Origin: Acidicapsa ligni
GTDB taxonomy: Bacteria; Acidobacteriota; Terriglobia; Terriglobales; Acidobacteriaceae
Reading direction: 5' to 3'
Length of the DNA stretch: 64,000 nt
NCBI RefSeq assembly: GCF_025685655.1
Contig: NZ_JAGSYG010000006.1
Coordinates: 62,001-126,000, forward strand
Of the stretch, positions 43,380 through 54,217 are shown piece after piece. Position 1 is the stretch's first letter. Each line of letters opens with the position of its first letter. Position numbers and translations under genes: made by a program. Under the pieces are notes generated by a model that was not told the origin of the DNA, did no database searches, and saw only the letters and a program-made list of their open reading frames with translations.

Positions 43380-43429
43380 TGCTTAGACTCCCATCGTAGA
43401 TGCTGGACAGATATGCTCGAACCCGAACA

Positions 43430-44740
43430 TTACTCGCCCAGCACGCGTGTGAAGATCGCATCGACATTGCCTAACTGGCGGGTCATATCAAATGTTTCGG
43501 CTAACTGATCAGCCGCCAGTAAAGAAGCAATCTCCGGGTCGCGAGCTACTTCGTCGCGAAAGACAAGATCTTCCTTCCACGAGCGCATCGCGTGGCTCTG
43601 AACAAGCCTGTACGCATCCTCGCGCATCATGCCGGCCTCAGACAGATCGAGCAGTAATTGCCCGCTGAAGATAAGCCCGCCAGTGCTCTCAAGATTGCGC
43701 TGCATCCGCGCCGGATAGACCAGCAGCTTGTCGATCAGATTGGTCGTCTTCGCCAGCAAATAGTGCGTCAGAATCGTCGAATCAGGAAAGATCACGCGCT
43801 CGACAGAAGAGTGAGAAATATCCCGCTCATGCCACAGGGCAATATTCTCGAATGCCGCCTGCGCATTGCTGCGCAGCACGCGGGCGAGACCGCTGATCTG
43901 CTCCGAAGTGATGGGGTTTTTCTTGTGCGGCATCGCAGAAGAACCCTTCTGCTTCTCGCTGAAATACTCCTGCGCCTCACGCACCTCGGTGCGCTGCAGA
44001 TGGCGAACTTCGACAGCAATCTTATCCAGCGTGGAACCAATCAGCGCCAGGACCGAGATATACGCCGCGTGACGATCCCGCTGAATCACCTGCGTAGCCA
44101 CAGGAGCAGGCTTCAGTCCGAGACGTGCGCAGATGCGCTCTTCATGCTCCGGCTTCAAATGTCCAAACGTGCCCACCGCGCCTGATAGCTTGCCGACGCG
44201 CATATCTTCGGCTGCCGCATCGAAGCGAACAAGATTGCGCTCCATCTCGGCAAACCAGTTCAGAATTTTCAATCCAAAGGTCGTCGGCTCAGCATGGATG
44301 CCGTGTGTACGGCCAATCGTCGGCGTGTGCTTGAACTCGATTGCCCGCTTTTTCAGCACGGCAATAAACTCAACCAGCGCGGTGCGAATCAGGCTCGACG
44401 CCTCTTTTATCTGGAGCGCCTGGGCGGTGTCCACAATGTCGTTCGAGGTAAGTCCATAGTGCAGCCAGCGCGATTCAGCATCCAGCCCCTGCGCCTTGAG
44501 CGATTCGGAAACGGCGGTCGTGAAGGCGATGACATCATGCTTCACCTCGGCCTCAATGGCCTGAATGCGCCCCACATCGAAGCTCGCCTTGGCTGCAATC
44601 GCTTCAGCGGCCGCAGGGGGAATCACCCCGTCTTCAGCCAGGATGGTGCTGGCAGCCGACTCCACCTGGAGCCAGCAGCTATATTTATTTTCTTCGGTCC
44701 AGATGCGGCCCATCGCGGGCAGGGTATAGCGATCGATCAA
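43430..44740 (-). CDS. purB: Adenylosuccinate lyase
   Basis: 436 residues. Two steps of purine synthesis. The fumarase/aspartase-superfamily signature is GSSAMPHKKNPITSEQ. Other signs: TEENKYSCWLQVESAA, HDVIAFTTAV, WLHYGLTSNDIVDTAQAL, GRTHGIHAEPTTFGLK. AGGAGG lies before the TTG at 44740, giving MIDRYTLPAMGR, the usual N-terminus. An upstream codon at 44785 is in frame but not used. Confidence 0.93.
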   Translation of the reverse strand: MIDRYTLPAMGRIWTEENKYSCWLQVESAASTILAEDGVIPPAAAEAIAAKASFDVGRIQAIEAEVKHDVIAFTTAVSESLKAQGLDAESRWLHYGLTSNDIVDTAQALQIKEASSLIRTALVEFIAVLKKRAIEFKHTPTIGRTHGIHAEPTTFGLKILNWFAEMERNLVRFDAAAEDMRVGKLSGAVGTFGHLKPEHEERICARLGLKPAPVATQVIQRDRHAAYISVLALIGSTLDKIAVEVRHLQRTEVREAQEYFSEKQKGSSAMPHKKNPITSEQISGLARVLRSNAQAAFENIALWHERDISHSSVERVIFPDSTILTHYLLAKTTNLIDKLLVYPARMQRNLESTGGLIFSGQLLLDLSEAGMMREDAYRLVQSHAMRSWKEDLVFRDEVARDPEIASLLAADQLAETFDMTRQLGNVDAIFTRVLGE

Positions 44741-44838
44741 GGGGAATGCCTCCTGCTGCCGAAGGTTCGCGAAATAGCGCGGCAACCCTCTATTGTAGCG
44801 GCTTTATCACCACAGGAGACGAGGCAATGGGCGACAGA

Positions 44839-45108
44839 CTACAGCCTCGTTTTGATTCCAAACTTTTCGTCGAGCTCGTCATACAGAATGCCCCGGCCCG
44901 GTTTGTAAGGCTGGAACCACTCCCCGTCGAGAACAAGCTGCGGAATGGCTCGTTTACCGACGCGACGCAGCACTTCGTCAGAAGCTCCAGGCACAGTTTC
45001 GATATCAATTTCGGTGAAGGCAATGCCATGCGAATCGAGATAGCGCTTGGTCTCGCGGCAGTCGCGGCACCAGGGAGCGGAATACATCAGAACATCCATG
45101 TGAGCCAT
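44839..45108 (-). CDS. Glutaredoxin-like protein
   Basis: About 89 residues. Thioredoxin-fold redox protein: VLMYSAPWCRDCRETKRYL with a CxxC, and the cis-proline region KRAIPQLVLDG. A short, single-domain glutaredoxin; GAGG precedes the ATG at 45108, with an alternative ATG three codons later. Cytoplasmic. Redox partner unknown. Confidence 0.85.
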   Translation of the reverse strand: MAHMDVLMYSAPWCRDCRETKRYLDSHGIAFTEIDIETVPGASDEVLRRVGKRAIPQLVLDGEWFQPYKPGRGILYDELDEKFGIKTRL

Positions 45109-45162
45109 TTTAGCCTCAGTACAGCCTTTTGGGCAGCCATTTAAGAGCATTAGGATGGGTAC

Positions 45163-45648
45163 ATGACGGCAAACGAAATCAAGATGATTTTAGGGCTGGA
45201 AGCGCACCCTGTCGAGGGCGGCTACTTCCGCCGGACTTACGTATCAAAGCTCAATGTCGAATTAGAACGAGGCACCCGGGCTGCCGGAACAGCCATTTAC
45301 TACCTGCTTGAACCGGACACATTCTCCGAAATGCACGTACTCTCGTCCGATGAACTCTTCCACTTCTACCTCGGCGACCCGGTAGAAATGCTCCAGCTCT
45401 GGCCCGATGGGCACACGGAATTGGTCATCCTCGGCCAGGACCTCGCCGCCGGACAGCATGTGCAGTTACTCGTACCCGCCGGAGTCTGGCAAGGCATGCG
45501 CCTCATCGGTGACGGCAAAGCAGCGTTGCTCGGCTGCTCAGTAACTCCAGGCTTCGACTTCGCGGACTACATCGGCGGCACCTGTGCCGAGCTGGCCGCC
45601 AAATGGCCGGAACAATCCGAGATGATTACCGAACTTACTCGTTGCTGA
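45163..45648 (+). CDS. Cupin superfamily protein (DUF985)
   Basis: 161 residues. DUF985 pattern: LEAHPVEGGYFRRTY, then GTAIYYLLEPDTFSEMHVLSSDELFHFYLGDP. A small cupin barrel with no known activity. Its stop overlaps the convergent tadA by 14 bases. Confidence 0.85.
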   Translation: MTANEIKMILGLEAHPVEGGYFRRTYVSKLNVELERGTRAAGTAIYYLLEPDTFSEMHVLSSDELFHFYLGDPVEMLQLWPDGHTELVILGQDLAAGQHVQLLVPAGVWQGMRLIGDGKAALLGCSVTPGFDFADYIGGTCAELAAKWPEQSEMITELTRC

Positions 45649-46144
45649 TTTCGCTGCCGATCTCGCTCTTAATTTCGGTATTCATCTCACCACCGCCCTT
45701 GCGCCGCTCTCGAAAAAAAGCCCGCAGCAACTCCGCAGACTCAGCCGCCAGCAGGCCGGAATCCAACTGCATCTGGTGGTTCAATCGAGGATGGTTTATC
45801 ACCGAAAGCACCGATCCGGCAGCTCCCGCCTTGGGATCGGCAGTCGCGTAGACAACACGATCCAGCCGCGCATGTACCAGGGCTCCCGCGCACATGGAAC
45901 ACGGCTCAAGCGTCACAAACATGGTGCAGCCGTTGAGTCGATGGTTTCCCAGCGTCTGCCCTGCCGCGCGCAGAGCGACAACCTCAGCGTGGCCGGTGGG
46001 GTCGTTGTCGCGCAGCACGCGATTTTGCGCACGCACCAGCACCGCATTCTTATGCACAATAATCGCGCCGACAGGCACTTCGCCAGCCTGTCCGGCAGCA
46101 ATGGCTTCGTCGAGCGCGAGTTGAAGATAGTCCAGGTCAGTCAT
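45635..46144 (-). CDS. tadA: tRNA-specific adenosine deaminase
   Basis: 169 residues. Deaminates A34 to inosine in tRNA-Arg. Zinc site and proton shuttle: HAEVVAL and TLEPCSMCAGALVHARLDRV. The N-terminal DYLQLALDEAIAAGQAGEVPVGAI is typical. The C-terminal end is slightly longer than E. coli TadA and rich in Glu/Ser. Possible alternative: a nucleobase deaminase of the same fold. Confidence 0.9.
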   Translation of the reverse strand: MTDLDYLQLALDEAIAAGQAGEVPVGAIIVHKNAVLVRAQNRVLRDNDPTGHAEVVALRAAGQTLGNHRLNGCTMFVTLEPCSMCAGALVHARLDRVVYATADPKAGAAGSVLSVINHPRLNHQMQLDSGLLAAESAELLRAFFRERRKGGGEMNTEIKSEIGSEISNE

Positions 46145-46189
46145 TCGGAGGGAGCGAGTGTCTCTACTATGAGTTTAGAGCATCGCTCA

Positions 46190-47332
46190 TCATGCCGAAA
46201 CGGCAGCAGGCTGCTGCTGTGTCATACAGTGCAGCGCGCCCAGCCCCCAGATAAAATCTACGCAGTGAATACCGACGACCTCGCGGTCAGGAAAAAGCTC
46301 GGCCAGGATGTTGAGCGCGACGCGATCCTTGGGGTCGTGAAACGTGGGCACAAGCACGATGCCGTTCGCAATATAGAAATTTGCGTAGCTTGCAGGCAGA
46401 CGCTGTCCGCGAAAGACAACCGGACGCGGCATCGGTAGCTCCACCAGCGTAAACTGCTTGCCGCCGGGCGTACGCGCAGCCTTGAGACGGGCAAGATTTT
46501 CAGCAAGAGGAGCATAGTTGTCGTCGGAGACATCCGGTTCAACAGCGGTGACAATCGTCTCCGGCGCCACAAAACGCGTGATGTCGTCCACGTGTCCATG
46601 CGTGTCATCACCAGCCGCACCGCGATTCAACCAAAGCACCTGGTCGATTCCGAGATAGTCATGGAAAGCCGCATCCAACTGCTCGCGGCTGACTCCCGGA
46701 TTGCGCTGCTGGATGGGGCTCAGCAGGCACTCTTCTGTCGTAATGAGCGTTCCCTTGCCGTTGACATCTATACTGCCGCCTTCCAGCACCAGCCGATGCG
46801 CCTTGCCATTGGGCAGCGCGACCGATGGCTGCCATTGCGGCAATCGAAGCAGTTTCGCTGCGCGAGCAGGAATCTGATCGTCCAGCTTCCAATCGTCGTA
46901 CTTGGCCCAGGCATTGAATTTCCAGTTGGTGATAGCCGTCTGGCCTGCGTCGTTCTTCACAAAAATCGGACCCGAATCACGTAGCCACACGCGATCCGTC
47001 GGCCAGAGATGGAAGACGATGCGATCCAGATTCGCCCCATTGCGGCGCAGAATGCTCGTCGCTCGCTGCTGCTGCGCTTCCGTATCGACGAGTACATTGA
47101 CCGTTTCATGCGCCGCAAGCAGGCGGATGATCTCTGCATAAATCCACGGAATCGCCGCAAATTTACCCGGCCAGTCGCTGGCATTATGCGGCCATGCCAG
47201 CCAGGTGCCGTCGTGCTGCTCCCATTCGGCAGGCATGCGAAAGCCAAGTTCGCGCGGAAGCTTTTTACCAGTATCTACGGTATTCATCGCGACTTTATCT
47301 GCCGTGATACCCGGTGTGATCTTCTTCGCCAC
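46190..47332 (-). CDS. aguA: Agmatine deiminase
   Basis: 380 residues. Agmatine to N-carbamoylputrescine. Family signs: FRMPAEWEQHDGTWLAWPHN, WLRDSGPIFV, GGSIDVNGKGTLITTEECLL, DDTHGHVDDITRFV and the active-site region LGALHCMTQQQP with the catalytic Cys. It lies 2 bases downstream of the N-carbamoylputrescine amidase gene, so both enzymes of the route are made from one transcript. Confidence 0.93.
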   Translation of the reverse strand: MAKKITPGITADKVAMNTVDTGKKLPRELGFRMPAEWEQHDGTWLAWPHNASDWPGKFAAIPWIYAEIIRLLAAHETVNVLVDTEAQQQRATSILRRNGANLDRIVFHLWPTDRVWLRDSGPIFVKNDAGQTAITNWKFNAWAKYDDWKLDDQIPARAAKLLRLPQWQPSVALPNGKAHRLVLEGGSIDVNGKGTLITTEECLLSPIQQRNPGVSREQLDAAFHDYLGIDQVLWLNRGAAGDDTHGHVDDITRFVAPETIVTAVEPDVSDDNYAPLAENLARLKAARTPGGKQFTLVELPMPRPVVFRGQRLPASYANFYIANGIVLVPTFHDPKDRVALNILAELFPDREVVGIHCVDFIWGLGALHCMTQQQPAAVSA

Positions 47333-47334
47333 GG

Positions 47335-48282
47335 CTACTTCAGCTCCGGCAGAGAGGATCCTGCGTCAAGAAAACGCTGATTGATCTTTCCATAGGCATC
47401 GATGCGGCGATCCCGCAGGAACGGCCAGTTGCGGCGCGTATCTTCGAGCAGCCCCGGATCGATCTCGCCGATCAGAATCTCTTCGCTGTCATGGGATGCT
47501 TTGGCGATGATGCGGCCAAACGGATCGGCCAGAAAAGATCCGCCCCAGAATTCGATCCCCTGCCCATCGGCACGATTACCGCGGATATCCCCTTGTTCGT
47601 GTCCCACACGATTGATGCCGGCCACGTACACTCCATTGGCGATGGCATGCGAGCGCTGAATCGTCTGCCACGCGTCATACTGCGCCGTGCCAAACTCTTC
47701 TTTCTCCGCCGGATGCCAGCCGATTGCCGTCGGGTAAAACAGCGCTTCCGCGCCCTGCAGCGCCGTAAGACGCGCTCCCTCGGGATACCATTGATCCCAG
47801 CAAACCAGCGTACCGATATTGCCAAAAGCCGTGTCCACAGCCTGAAAACCACGATCGCCCGGGGTGAAGTAATACTTCTCGTAATACAAGGGATCGTCTG
47901 GAATGTGCATCTTGCGATAGACGCTGGCGACAGATCCGTCGGTATGAAAAGTTACAGCAGTATTGTGATACAGCCCCGCAGCGCGACGCTCAAAAAGCGA
48001 AGCAATCACCACAGTCCGCGTCTCACGAGCAACCTCTGCGATACGCGCCGTCGTCGGCCCGGGAATTGGCTCAGCCAGATCGAACAACTGCGTATCTTCA
48101 CGCTGGCAAAAGTATTGCGCCTGAAAAAGCTCCGGCAGGCAGATCACGTTCGCACCCCGTTGCGCGGCCTCGCGAACGAACTTCAATGCCGACTCCAGAT
48201 TGGCTTCCGGATCCGGCGTCATACGCATTTGAATGAGTCCGACTTTATACTTACGCGAGTTCGGCTTGACTGGATGAGACAT
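47335..48282 (-). CDS. aguB: N-carbamoylputrescine amidase
   Basis: 315 residues. Releases putrescine, CO2 and ammonia. Carbon-nitrogen hydrolase triad: catalytic Glu in VICLPELFQ, Lys in VYRKMHIPDDP and Cys in GTLVCWDQWYPE. The last motif (CWDQWYPEGAR) is typical of AguB. AGGAG precedes the ATG. Together with aguA it makes putrescine from agmatine; no arginine decarboxylase is in the window. Confidence 0.93.
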   Translation of the reverse strand: MSHPVKPNSRKYKVGLIQMRMTPDPEANLESALKFVREAAQRGANVICLPELFQAQYFCQREDTQLFDLAEPIPGPTTARIAEVARETRTVVIASLFERRAAGLYHNTAVTFHTDGSVASVYRKMHIPDDPLYYEKYYFTPGDRGFQAVDTAFGNIGTLVCWDQWYPEGARLTALQGAEALFYPTAIGWHPAEKEEFGTAQYDAWQTIQRSHAIANGVYVAGINRVGHEQGDIRGNRADGQGIEFWGGSFLADPFGRIIAKASHDSEEILIGEIDPGLLEDTRRNWPFLRDRRIDAYGKINQRFLDAGSSLPELK

Positions 48283-48448
48283 CTTCTGTATTTCTCCTGA
48301 CGCTGCAAGGCTGGAACGCGACTGCTCGTATGTTCCGACCTCTGAGTTTATCTCATTATTGGATTAATGAACTCGAGTTTGGATGCATACAACGAAGGCT
48401 TAACCCAGCATTTATAAACCGGCTTGCCGTAGGAGAAATTGCCCTGGC

Positions 48449-49546
48449 TCAGTGCGCGGGCTGCGACTGCGAGAACCACAGACGGATGCGGTTACGCAAA
48501 GGGATTTCTATAAATCGGTAGCTGACAAATGCCGCAACCAATGCGCATAAAACCCGGACAGCCAATGGGATGAAGTAGAGGCGCTCACACAGGATAAAGA
48601 GTTCCTGCCATAGATAGAGGCTATACGAGAGCAAACCCAATTGCACGAGTGGCCAGGAATCGAGAGCCTTCCGCACAACGCCGCCTGAACCGGAAATCAG
48701 CCAGAAAATGAAGAGCATCACGGAAGCGCATTCCAACGAGGGCGTAATCACCACGTTTGCCCCGCGAATCCTGGCCTCCAGCAGAGGGCAGAGACCAAAG
48801 GCAACCAGTGCGCTAAGCCACGGAAGTGCAGCCCGGTATTTCAACCTTGAGATACGATCGACAGCGCCGCGCTGCCATGCAAACGCCCCAACCACGCCCC
48901 ACAAAATGGTGTCCGCGCCGGTATGGAACATGCCCATAATCTGGCCGCGCGTAGATGGAATCAGGAAGTACGAAGCCAGCCGGACAAGGGGTAAAAGGCA
49001 TACACAAGCAACTGCGAAACGCGCGGCCCAGCGTTTTCCGAGAAGAATCAGGCACGCCGGCCAGAGCAGATAGAACTGCTCCTCTAGAGAAATAGTCCAT
49101 AAATGGCCCATAACCTGCCCGGAAGCAGTTGTCCCTGCATTCCAAAGCGACCCATAATTCCAGGTGAAAGTAGCCCCTGTAACTAAGTCCTGCCAGCGGA
49201 TATCGAGAACATGAAAGAACGCCAGAACAGCGATTGTAATGATGTACGTATAAAAAGCAGGAAAAATGCGGGCGATACGTCGCTCATAAAATCCAGAGAG
49301 CGAAATTTTCCCGGTTTTCTCCATTTCTTTCAGCAACAATGTCGTAATTAAAAATCCGCTGATAACAAAGAAGACGCGCACACCGAGGCGCCCATTTGCA
49401 ATCAAATCAACAGGAATAGCCGCCCTGGTTTGAAACCATGGGATGAAGAGTTTGCAGTGACCAAGAACTACAGTCGCAATGGAAAAGGCACGTAATCCGT
49501 CAAGGTACGGGATACGACGAGGGATATTCCATACTGTCTCGGCCAT
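48449..49546 (-). CDS. Acyltransferase 3 family membrane protein
   Basis: 365 residues, about ten membrane segments. Family start: IPYLDGLRAFSIATVVLGHC with the catalytic His, then LGVRVFFVISGFLITTLLL and HLWTISLEEQFYLLWPA. These enzymes O-acylate surface sugars or lipids. Substrate unknown. Downstream 48283-48448 holds nothing recognised. Confidence 0.88.
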   Translation of the reverse strand: MAETVWNIPRRIPYLDGLRAFSIATVVLGHCKLFIPWFQTRAAIPVDLIANGRLGVRVFFVISGFLITTLLLKEMEKTGKISLSGFYERRIARIFPAFYTYIITIAVLAFFHVLDIRWQDLVTGATFTWNYGSLWNAGTTASGQVMGHLWTISLEEQFYLLWPACLILLGKRWAARFAVACVCLLPLVRLASYFLIPSTRGQIMGMFHTGADTILWGVVGAFAWQRGAVDRISRLKYRAALPWLSALVAFGLCPLLEARIRGANVVITPSLECASVMLFIFWLISGSGGVVRKALDSWPLVQLGLLSYSLYLWQELFILCERLYFIPLAVRVLCALVAAFVSYRFIEIPLRNRIRLWFSQSQPAH

Positions 49547-49680
49547 TATTCAGAATGCTACCAGATGCAGGAAATGCAAAGCAAAGAGCCTGCAAAGCGA
49601 ACCACCTTACCCTTCAGTAGCCGACGAGTTTGCATAAAGCATCAAAGTTCAGAACGTTGTCTCAGCCCTCGCTCCTAGCC

Positions 49681-49860
49681 GTTGCCTTCGCCCTCGCAGT
49701 TGCAGTTGCCCTTGCCGTTGCCCTTGCAGTTGCAGTTGCCCTTGCTCTTGCCCTTGCAGTTGCCGTTCTGTCTGTCATTCCCGAAGGGAATCTGCTTCTT
49801 CTTTTGTCCTTGCCCTTGCCGTTCCATCTGTCATTCCCAAAGAGAATCCACTTCTCCCCC
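49681..49860 (-). repeat. Composite dispersed repeat, copy A
   Basis: Degenerate hexamer array (TTGCCC/TTGCAG type) followed by GTCATTCCCGAAGGGAAT and CTGCTTCT, then a second partial unit (GTCATTCCCAAAGAGAATCC). Reads in opposite orientation to copies B (58937) and C (59291). Confidence 0.75.
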
Positions 49861-50004
49861 TCCAAACAAAAGAACAACCCCCACACCCAATTCATGTAAC
49901 AAATCTGAAACCTACCCACGATTTTCGTTCAATAATTCCCGCCCGGCGAACAAGTCTCTCTCACCCGAATTGCCACCTACAAATTCAGGGTGTTAGCCTC
50001 TAGT

Positions 50005-50045
50005 TTCGGCTCGTGGATCGTGTATTGTCGCAACAAAGAGCCGAA
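50005..50045 (+). promoter_or_regulatory. Leader hairpin upstream of icd
   Basis: TTCGGCTC pairs with GAGCCGAA over 8 bp with a 25-base loop, 36 bases before the start codon. Could be a promoter-proximal palindrome or a leader structure. Confidence 0.45.
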
Positions 50046-50081
50046 CCCTAATCTGAATCGTCGAAAGGAAACGGGAAATCA

Positions 50082-51497
50082 ATGCAGAGCAGCTATAACG
50101 GATTGGCATTACCGGCGGATGGCTCGCCGATTGAATACAAAAATGGGCAATTTACAGTCCCCGACAACCCCATTATCCCGTTTATCGAAGGCGACGGAAC
50201 CGGCCGCGACATCTGGAAGGCTTCGCAGCGAGTATTTGATGCGGCAGTCGAAAAGGCCTATGGCGGCAAGCGCTCCATCAAATGGTTTGAAATTTACGCC
50301 GGCGAAAAAGCATATCGCCAGTTCCAGACGTGGCTCCCGGATGACAGCGTCAATGCTGCCCGCGATCTGCGCGTTTCTATCAAAGGACCGCTGACAACCC
50401 CGGTTGGCGGCGGTATTCGCTCCCTCAACGTTGCGCTTCGCCAGATCCTGGATCTTTATTCGTGCGTTCGGCCGGTCAAGTATTACTCAGGTGTGCCTTC
50501 GCCCGTAAAGCACCCCGAGAAGCTCGACATCCTGCTCTATCGCGAAAACACCGAGGACGTTTACTCGGGCATCGAGTTCAAGCAGGGCTCCGCAGACGCT
50601 GCCACGCTGATCGACTTCCTGAACAAGGATCTGCTCCAGAAAAAGGAAAATGGCGGCGGCAAAAAGCAGGTTCGCGCCGACTCCGGCGTAGGCATCAAGC
50701 CAATCTCGATCTTCGGAACCAAGCGCCTGGTACGCGCTGCAATCAATGGCGCGCTGGCCGCGGGCCGCAAGACGGTCACACTCGTACACAAGGGCAATAT
50801 TCAGAAGTTCACTGAAGGCGCATTCCGCGAATGGGGCTATGAAGTTGCCGTTGAGGAGTTCCGCGATCAGACCGTAACCGAGCGCGAAAGCTGGATTCTC
50901 GGCAATGTCGAAGCAAACCCGTCGATCACCATTGAAGAGAATGCTGCCCTGATCGAGCCCGGCCTCGAGTTCGGCACAGAAGCCTTCCGCAACGACCTCT
51001 ACAGCGAAGTCAAGGGCGTCCTCGACTCCATCGGCGCAACCCACGGCGGCGGCAAGTGGAAGTCGAAGATTCTCGTCAACGACCGCATAGCTGACTCCAT
51101 CTTCCAGCAGATCATTATTCGCCCCGAGGACTATAGCGTTCTCGCAACTTCAAACCTCAACGGCGACTATATTTCTGACGCTGCCGCTGCACAGGTCGGC
51201 GGCCTGGGCATCGCTCCCGGAGCGAACATCGGTGACGGCTATGCAGTCTTCGAAGCAACCCACGGGACTGCTCCCAAGTATGCGGACAAGGACATGATCA
51301 ATCCCGGATCGGTGATTCTTTCCGGCGTGATGCTGCTTGAGTTCCTGGGCTGGAAAGAAGCTGCTGCCCTGATCGAAAGCTCACTCGAAAAGACCATCGT
51401 TCAAAAGACGGTCACCTATGACTTTGCCCGCCAGCTCGAAGGCTCCACCAAGGTCGGCACCAGTGCATTTGCAAGCGCAATGATAGCCAATATGTAA
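50082..51497 (+). CDS. icd: Isocitrate dehydrogenase (NADP-type)
   Basis: 471 residues. TCA cycle enzyme. Signs: [37 protein letters not shown], the phosphorylation/substrate loop region, [16 protein letters not shown], and [20 protein letters not shown] with APGANIG. It is about 55 residues longer than the E. coli enzyme, with an insertion around [17 protein letters not shown]. It lies 54 bases before mdh, so the two TCA genes form a unit. Confidence 0.92.
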   Translation: MQSSYNGLALPADGSPIEYKNGQFTVPDNPIIPFIEGDGTGRDIWKASQRVFDAAVEKAYGGKRSIKWFEIYAGEKAYRQFQTWLPDDSVNAARDLRVSIKGPLTTPVGGGIRSLNVALRQILDLYSCVRPVKYYSGVPSPVKHPEKLDILLYRENTEDVYSGIEFKQGSADAATLIDFLNKDLLQKKENGGGKKQVRADSGVGIKPISIFGTKRLVRAAINGALAAGRKTVTLVHKGNIQKFTEGAFREWGYEVAVEEFRDQTVTERESWILGNVEANPSITIEENAALIEPGLEFGTEAFRNDLYSEVKGVLDSIGATHGGGKWKSKILVNDRIADSIFQQIIIRPEDYSVLATSNLNGDYISDAAAAQVGGLGIAPGANIGDGYAVFEATHGTAPKYADKDMINPGSVILSGVMLLEFLGWKEAAALIESSLEKTIVQKTVTYDFARQLEGSTKVGTSAFASAMIANM

Positions 51498-51533
51498 CCT
51501 GGTCCACTGTAACTGGATGTAACTTGCGCGTGA

Positions 51534-52478
<945 letters not shown>

Positions 52479-52497
52479 CTCTTTCCTCTCGTGGTTC

Positions 52498-52523
52498 AAG
52501 GCCGCTCTAACCAGAGCGGCCTT
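52498..52523 (+). terminator. Terminator after mdh
   Basis: AAGGCCGCTCT and AGAGCGGCCTT, a perfect 11-bp stem with AACC loop, followed by TCTATT. It ends the icd-mdh unit. Confidence 0.8.
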
Positions 52524-52616
52524 TCTATTGCAAACTACGAATCCTCTCGAACTTAACTTGAGATATTTCTACATACCAGTTCGTCCACCTAACTCTCACC
52601 CTCTTGACAGGTGCAC

Positions 52617-53471
52617 ATGAAGATAACCCTAACTTCCCTTCTCCTTGCGTTCGTTGCGATCAACTCCCATGCGCAAACAAATGCTTCCGGCATAAACGGA
52701 TTTTTTCATAACTGGGCCGCACGCACGACTGCAACCCAGGCCAAACAACCGGGATGGATCGTGCCCCTGGTCACAACGACCACCGGACTTATTCAAATCG
52801 CTCGCTTCGATGCGACTCGCCAGATTGCTCCCACCGGTACGGATACATGGAACTTCGGCAACAGCAAAGGCTTCAACCTTGTTCCCTGGGCCAACACAGA
52901 ACTGGTAGTCAATCTTCCCTCTTACATTGAGCACAACACCCAGGCCAAAGACGGAGCAGCCGACTTATCGTTCACCGGCAAATATCGCTTCTTAACCGGC
53001 AACGAACAGCACGGCAATTACACCTTTACCGGATTTGTTGTAGCGACTATTCCGACCGGCAGTTACTCCAACGGATCGCACGACGCCACGCTGCAACCTA
53101 ACCTCGGTGGAGGCAAAGGATACGGTCGATTTGACGTCCAGACCACGCTTGGAGCCACATTGCCTCTTGGCAATACAACGTACAAGACCGCTGGACGCCC
53201 CATACTCTGGAACACCGTGGCTCAATATCACGTCGGCAAATATTTCTGGCCGGAGTTAGAAAGCAATGCCACATATTACAAAGGCGGCACAAGCGATGGA
53301 AAGGTACAGGAGTTCCTGACTCCCGGCGTAGTGATCGGCAAAATCAAGCTACAACCGCATGACCCCAAATCGCGGCTTAGTGTTGTAACAGGTGCTGGAA
53401 TTCAGATTGCCACGAGCCATTTTCACCCGTATAACCACGAGCTTTGTGTAACTGGGCGATTCGTATTCTAG
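52617..53471 (+). CDS. Outer-membrane-like beta-rich protein, unknown
   Basis: 284 residues. Signal peptide LTSLLLAFVAINSHAQ. The mature part has repeated aromatic beta-strand patterns (AVVATIPTG-like: FTGFVVATIPTGSY, RFDVQTTLGATLPLG) and ends in Phe (VTGRFVF), as outer-membrane barrel proteins do. It resembles the MetA/phenol-degradation-type outer membrane proteins. ATG at 52617 has AGGTG upstream; a GTG at 52611 is an alternative. Confidence 0.7.
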   Translation: MKITLTSLLLAFVAINSHAQTNASGINGFFHNWAARTTATQAKQPGWIVPLVTTTTGLIQIARFDATRQIAPTGTDTWNFGNSKGFNLVPWANTELVVNLPSYIEHNTQAKDGAADLSFTGKYRFLTGNEQHGNYTFTGFVVATIPTGSYSNGSHDATLQPNLGGGKGYGRFDVQTTLGATLPLGNTTYKTAGRPILWNTVAQYHVGKYFWPELESNATYYKGGTSDGKVQEFLTPGVVIGKIKLQPHDPKSRLSVVTGAGIQIATSHFHPYNHELCVTGRFVF

Positions 53472-53510
53472 GTAGGAACGGTAACTGATTTTTAGATATC
53501 TATATATTCG

Positions 53511-53549
53511 GCAGGTTGGTCACTCTCTTGAAGAGAGTGACCAACCTGC
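53511..53549. terminator. Convergent terminator, 19-bp perfect stem
   Basis: GCAGGTTGGTCACTCTCTT and its exact complement, separated by one G. It lies between two converging genes and would serve both. No U-run. Confidence 0.75.
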
Positions 53550-53559
53550 TCTGGAATAA

Positions 53560-54090
53560 CTAGGCAATACGCTCGATAACAACCGACTCAAGTACGACCG
53601 GCTTGATCGGCTTGTCCTGCGAGCTACGCGGAACAGCGGTGATCTTCTCTGCGATCTCCTGGCCTTCAACAACTTCGCCAAAGATGGTGTGGTTGCCCGT
53701 CAGCCACAGCGTCGGCGCAGTCGTGATGAAGAACTGGCTGCCGTTGGTGCCTGGTCCGGCATTGGCCATAGCCAGCTTGCCCGGCTTGTCAAACTTGTGT
53801 GGCGAACCCTTGGTCTCGTCCTGAAAGCGATAGCCAGGTCCACCCATGCCAGTGCCGGCCGGATCGCCGCCCTGCACCATGAACTGCGGAATCACGCGAT
53901 GAAAAATTGTTCCGTCATAGAGCTTGTCGGTGGACTTCTTCCCGGTGACCGGGTGAGTCCATTCACGCTTGCCTTCAGCGAGCTCGACAAAGTTAGACAC
54001 CGTGATCGGAGCTATCTCAGGAAAAAGGCGAACAGTAATCTTGCCCTCTGTTGTGTTGAAGATCGCATAAGTTCCAACTGTCAATGCCAT
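53560..54090 (-). CDS. Cyclophilin-type peptidyl-prolyl cis-trans isomerase (cytoplasmic)
   Basis: 176 residues without signal peptide. Signs: ITVRLFPEIAPITVSNFVELAEG, YDGTIFHRVIPQFMVQGGDPAGTG, GKLAMANAGPGTNGSQFFIT and WLTGNHTIFGEV. The active-site Arg and Phe (FHRV, SQFFIT) are present. GAGGAG precedes the ATG. A second, exported cyclophilin lies 127 bases away. Confidence 0.92.
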   Translation of the reverse strand: MALTVGTYAIFNTTEGKITVRLFPEIAPITVSNFVELAEGKREWTHPVTGKKSTDKLYDGTIFHRVIPQFMVQGGDPAGTGMGGPGYRFQDETKGSPHKFDKPGKLAMANAGPGTNGSQFFITTAPTLWLTGNHTIFGEVVEGQEIAEKITAVPRSSQDKPIKPVVLESVVIERIA

Positions 54091-54159
54091 GAAAACTCCT
54101 CTTTGGTGCTTGCGGACATCTAAGTCCGGTTAAAGTGCAGGATACCCTGATCTATCTCC

Positions 54160-54198
54160 GGTATCTGGCTCTGGTATCTTGCTCTGCTATCTGCGCCT
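54160..54198. repeat. Degenerate 13-bp tandem repeat between the two cyclophilin genes
   Basis: GGTATCTGGCTCT, GGTATCTTGCTCT and GCTATCTGCGCCT. No function seen. Confidence 0.6.
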
Positions 54199-54217
54199 AG
54201 CTAGTTACCTTGTTGAA

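Larger units (their letters stand above)
49547..50081. other. 535-bp intergenic region with composite repeat and icd leader
   Basis: Contains the composite repeat copy A (49681-49860) and a TTCGGCTC/GAGCCGAA hairpin (50005-50045) just upstream of icd. No gene. Open frames through the hexamer array only spell repeats of Ala, Val and Leu. Confidence 0.55.

Noticed and set aside
49630..49899. Open frames through the hexamer repeat
   Set aside because: They only spell Ala/Val/Leu repeats from the microsatellite.
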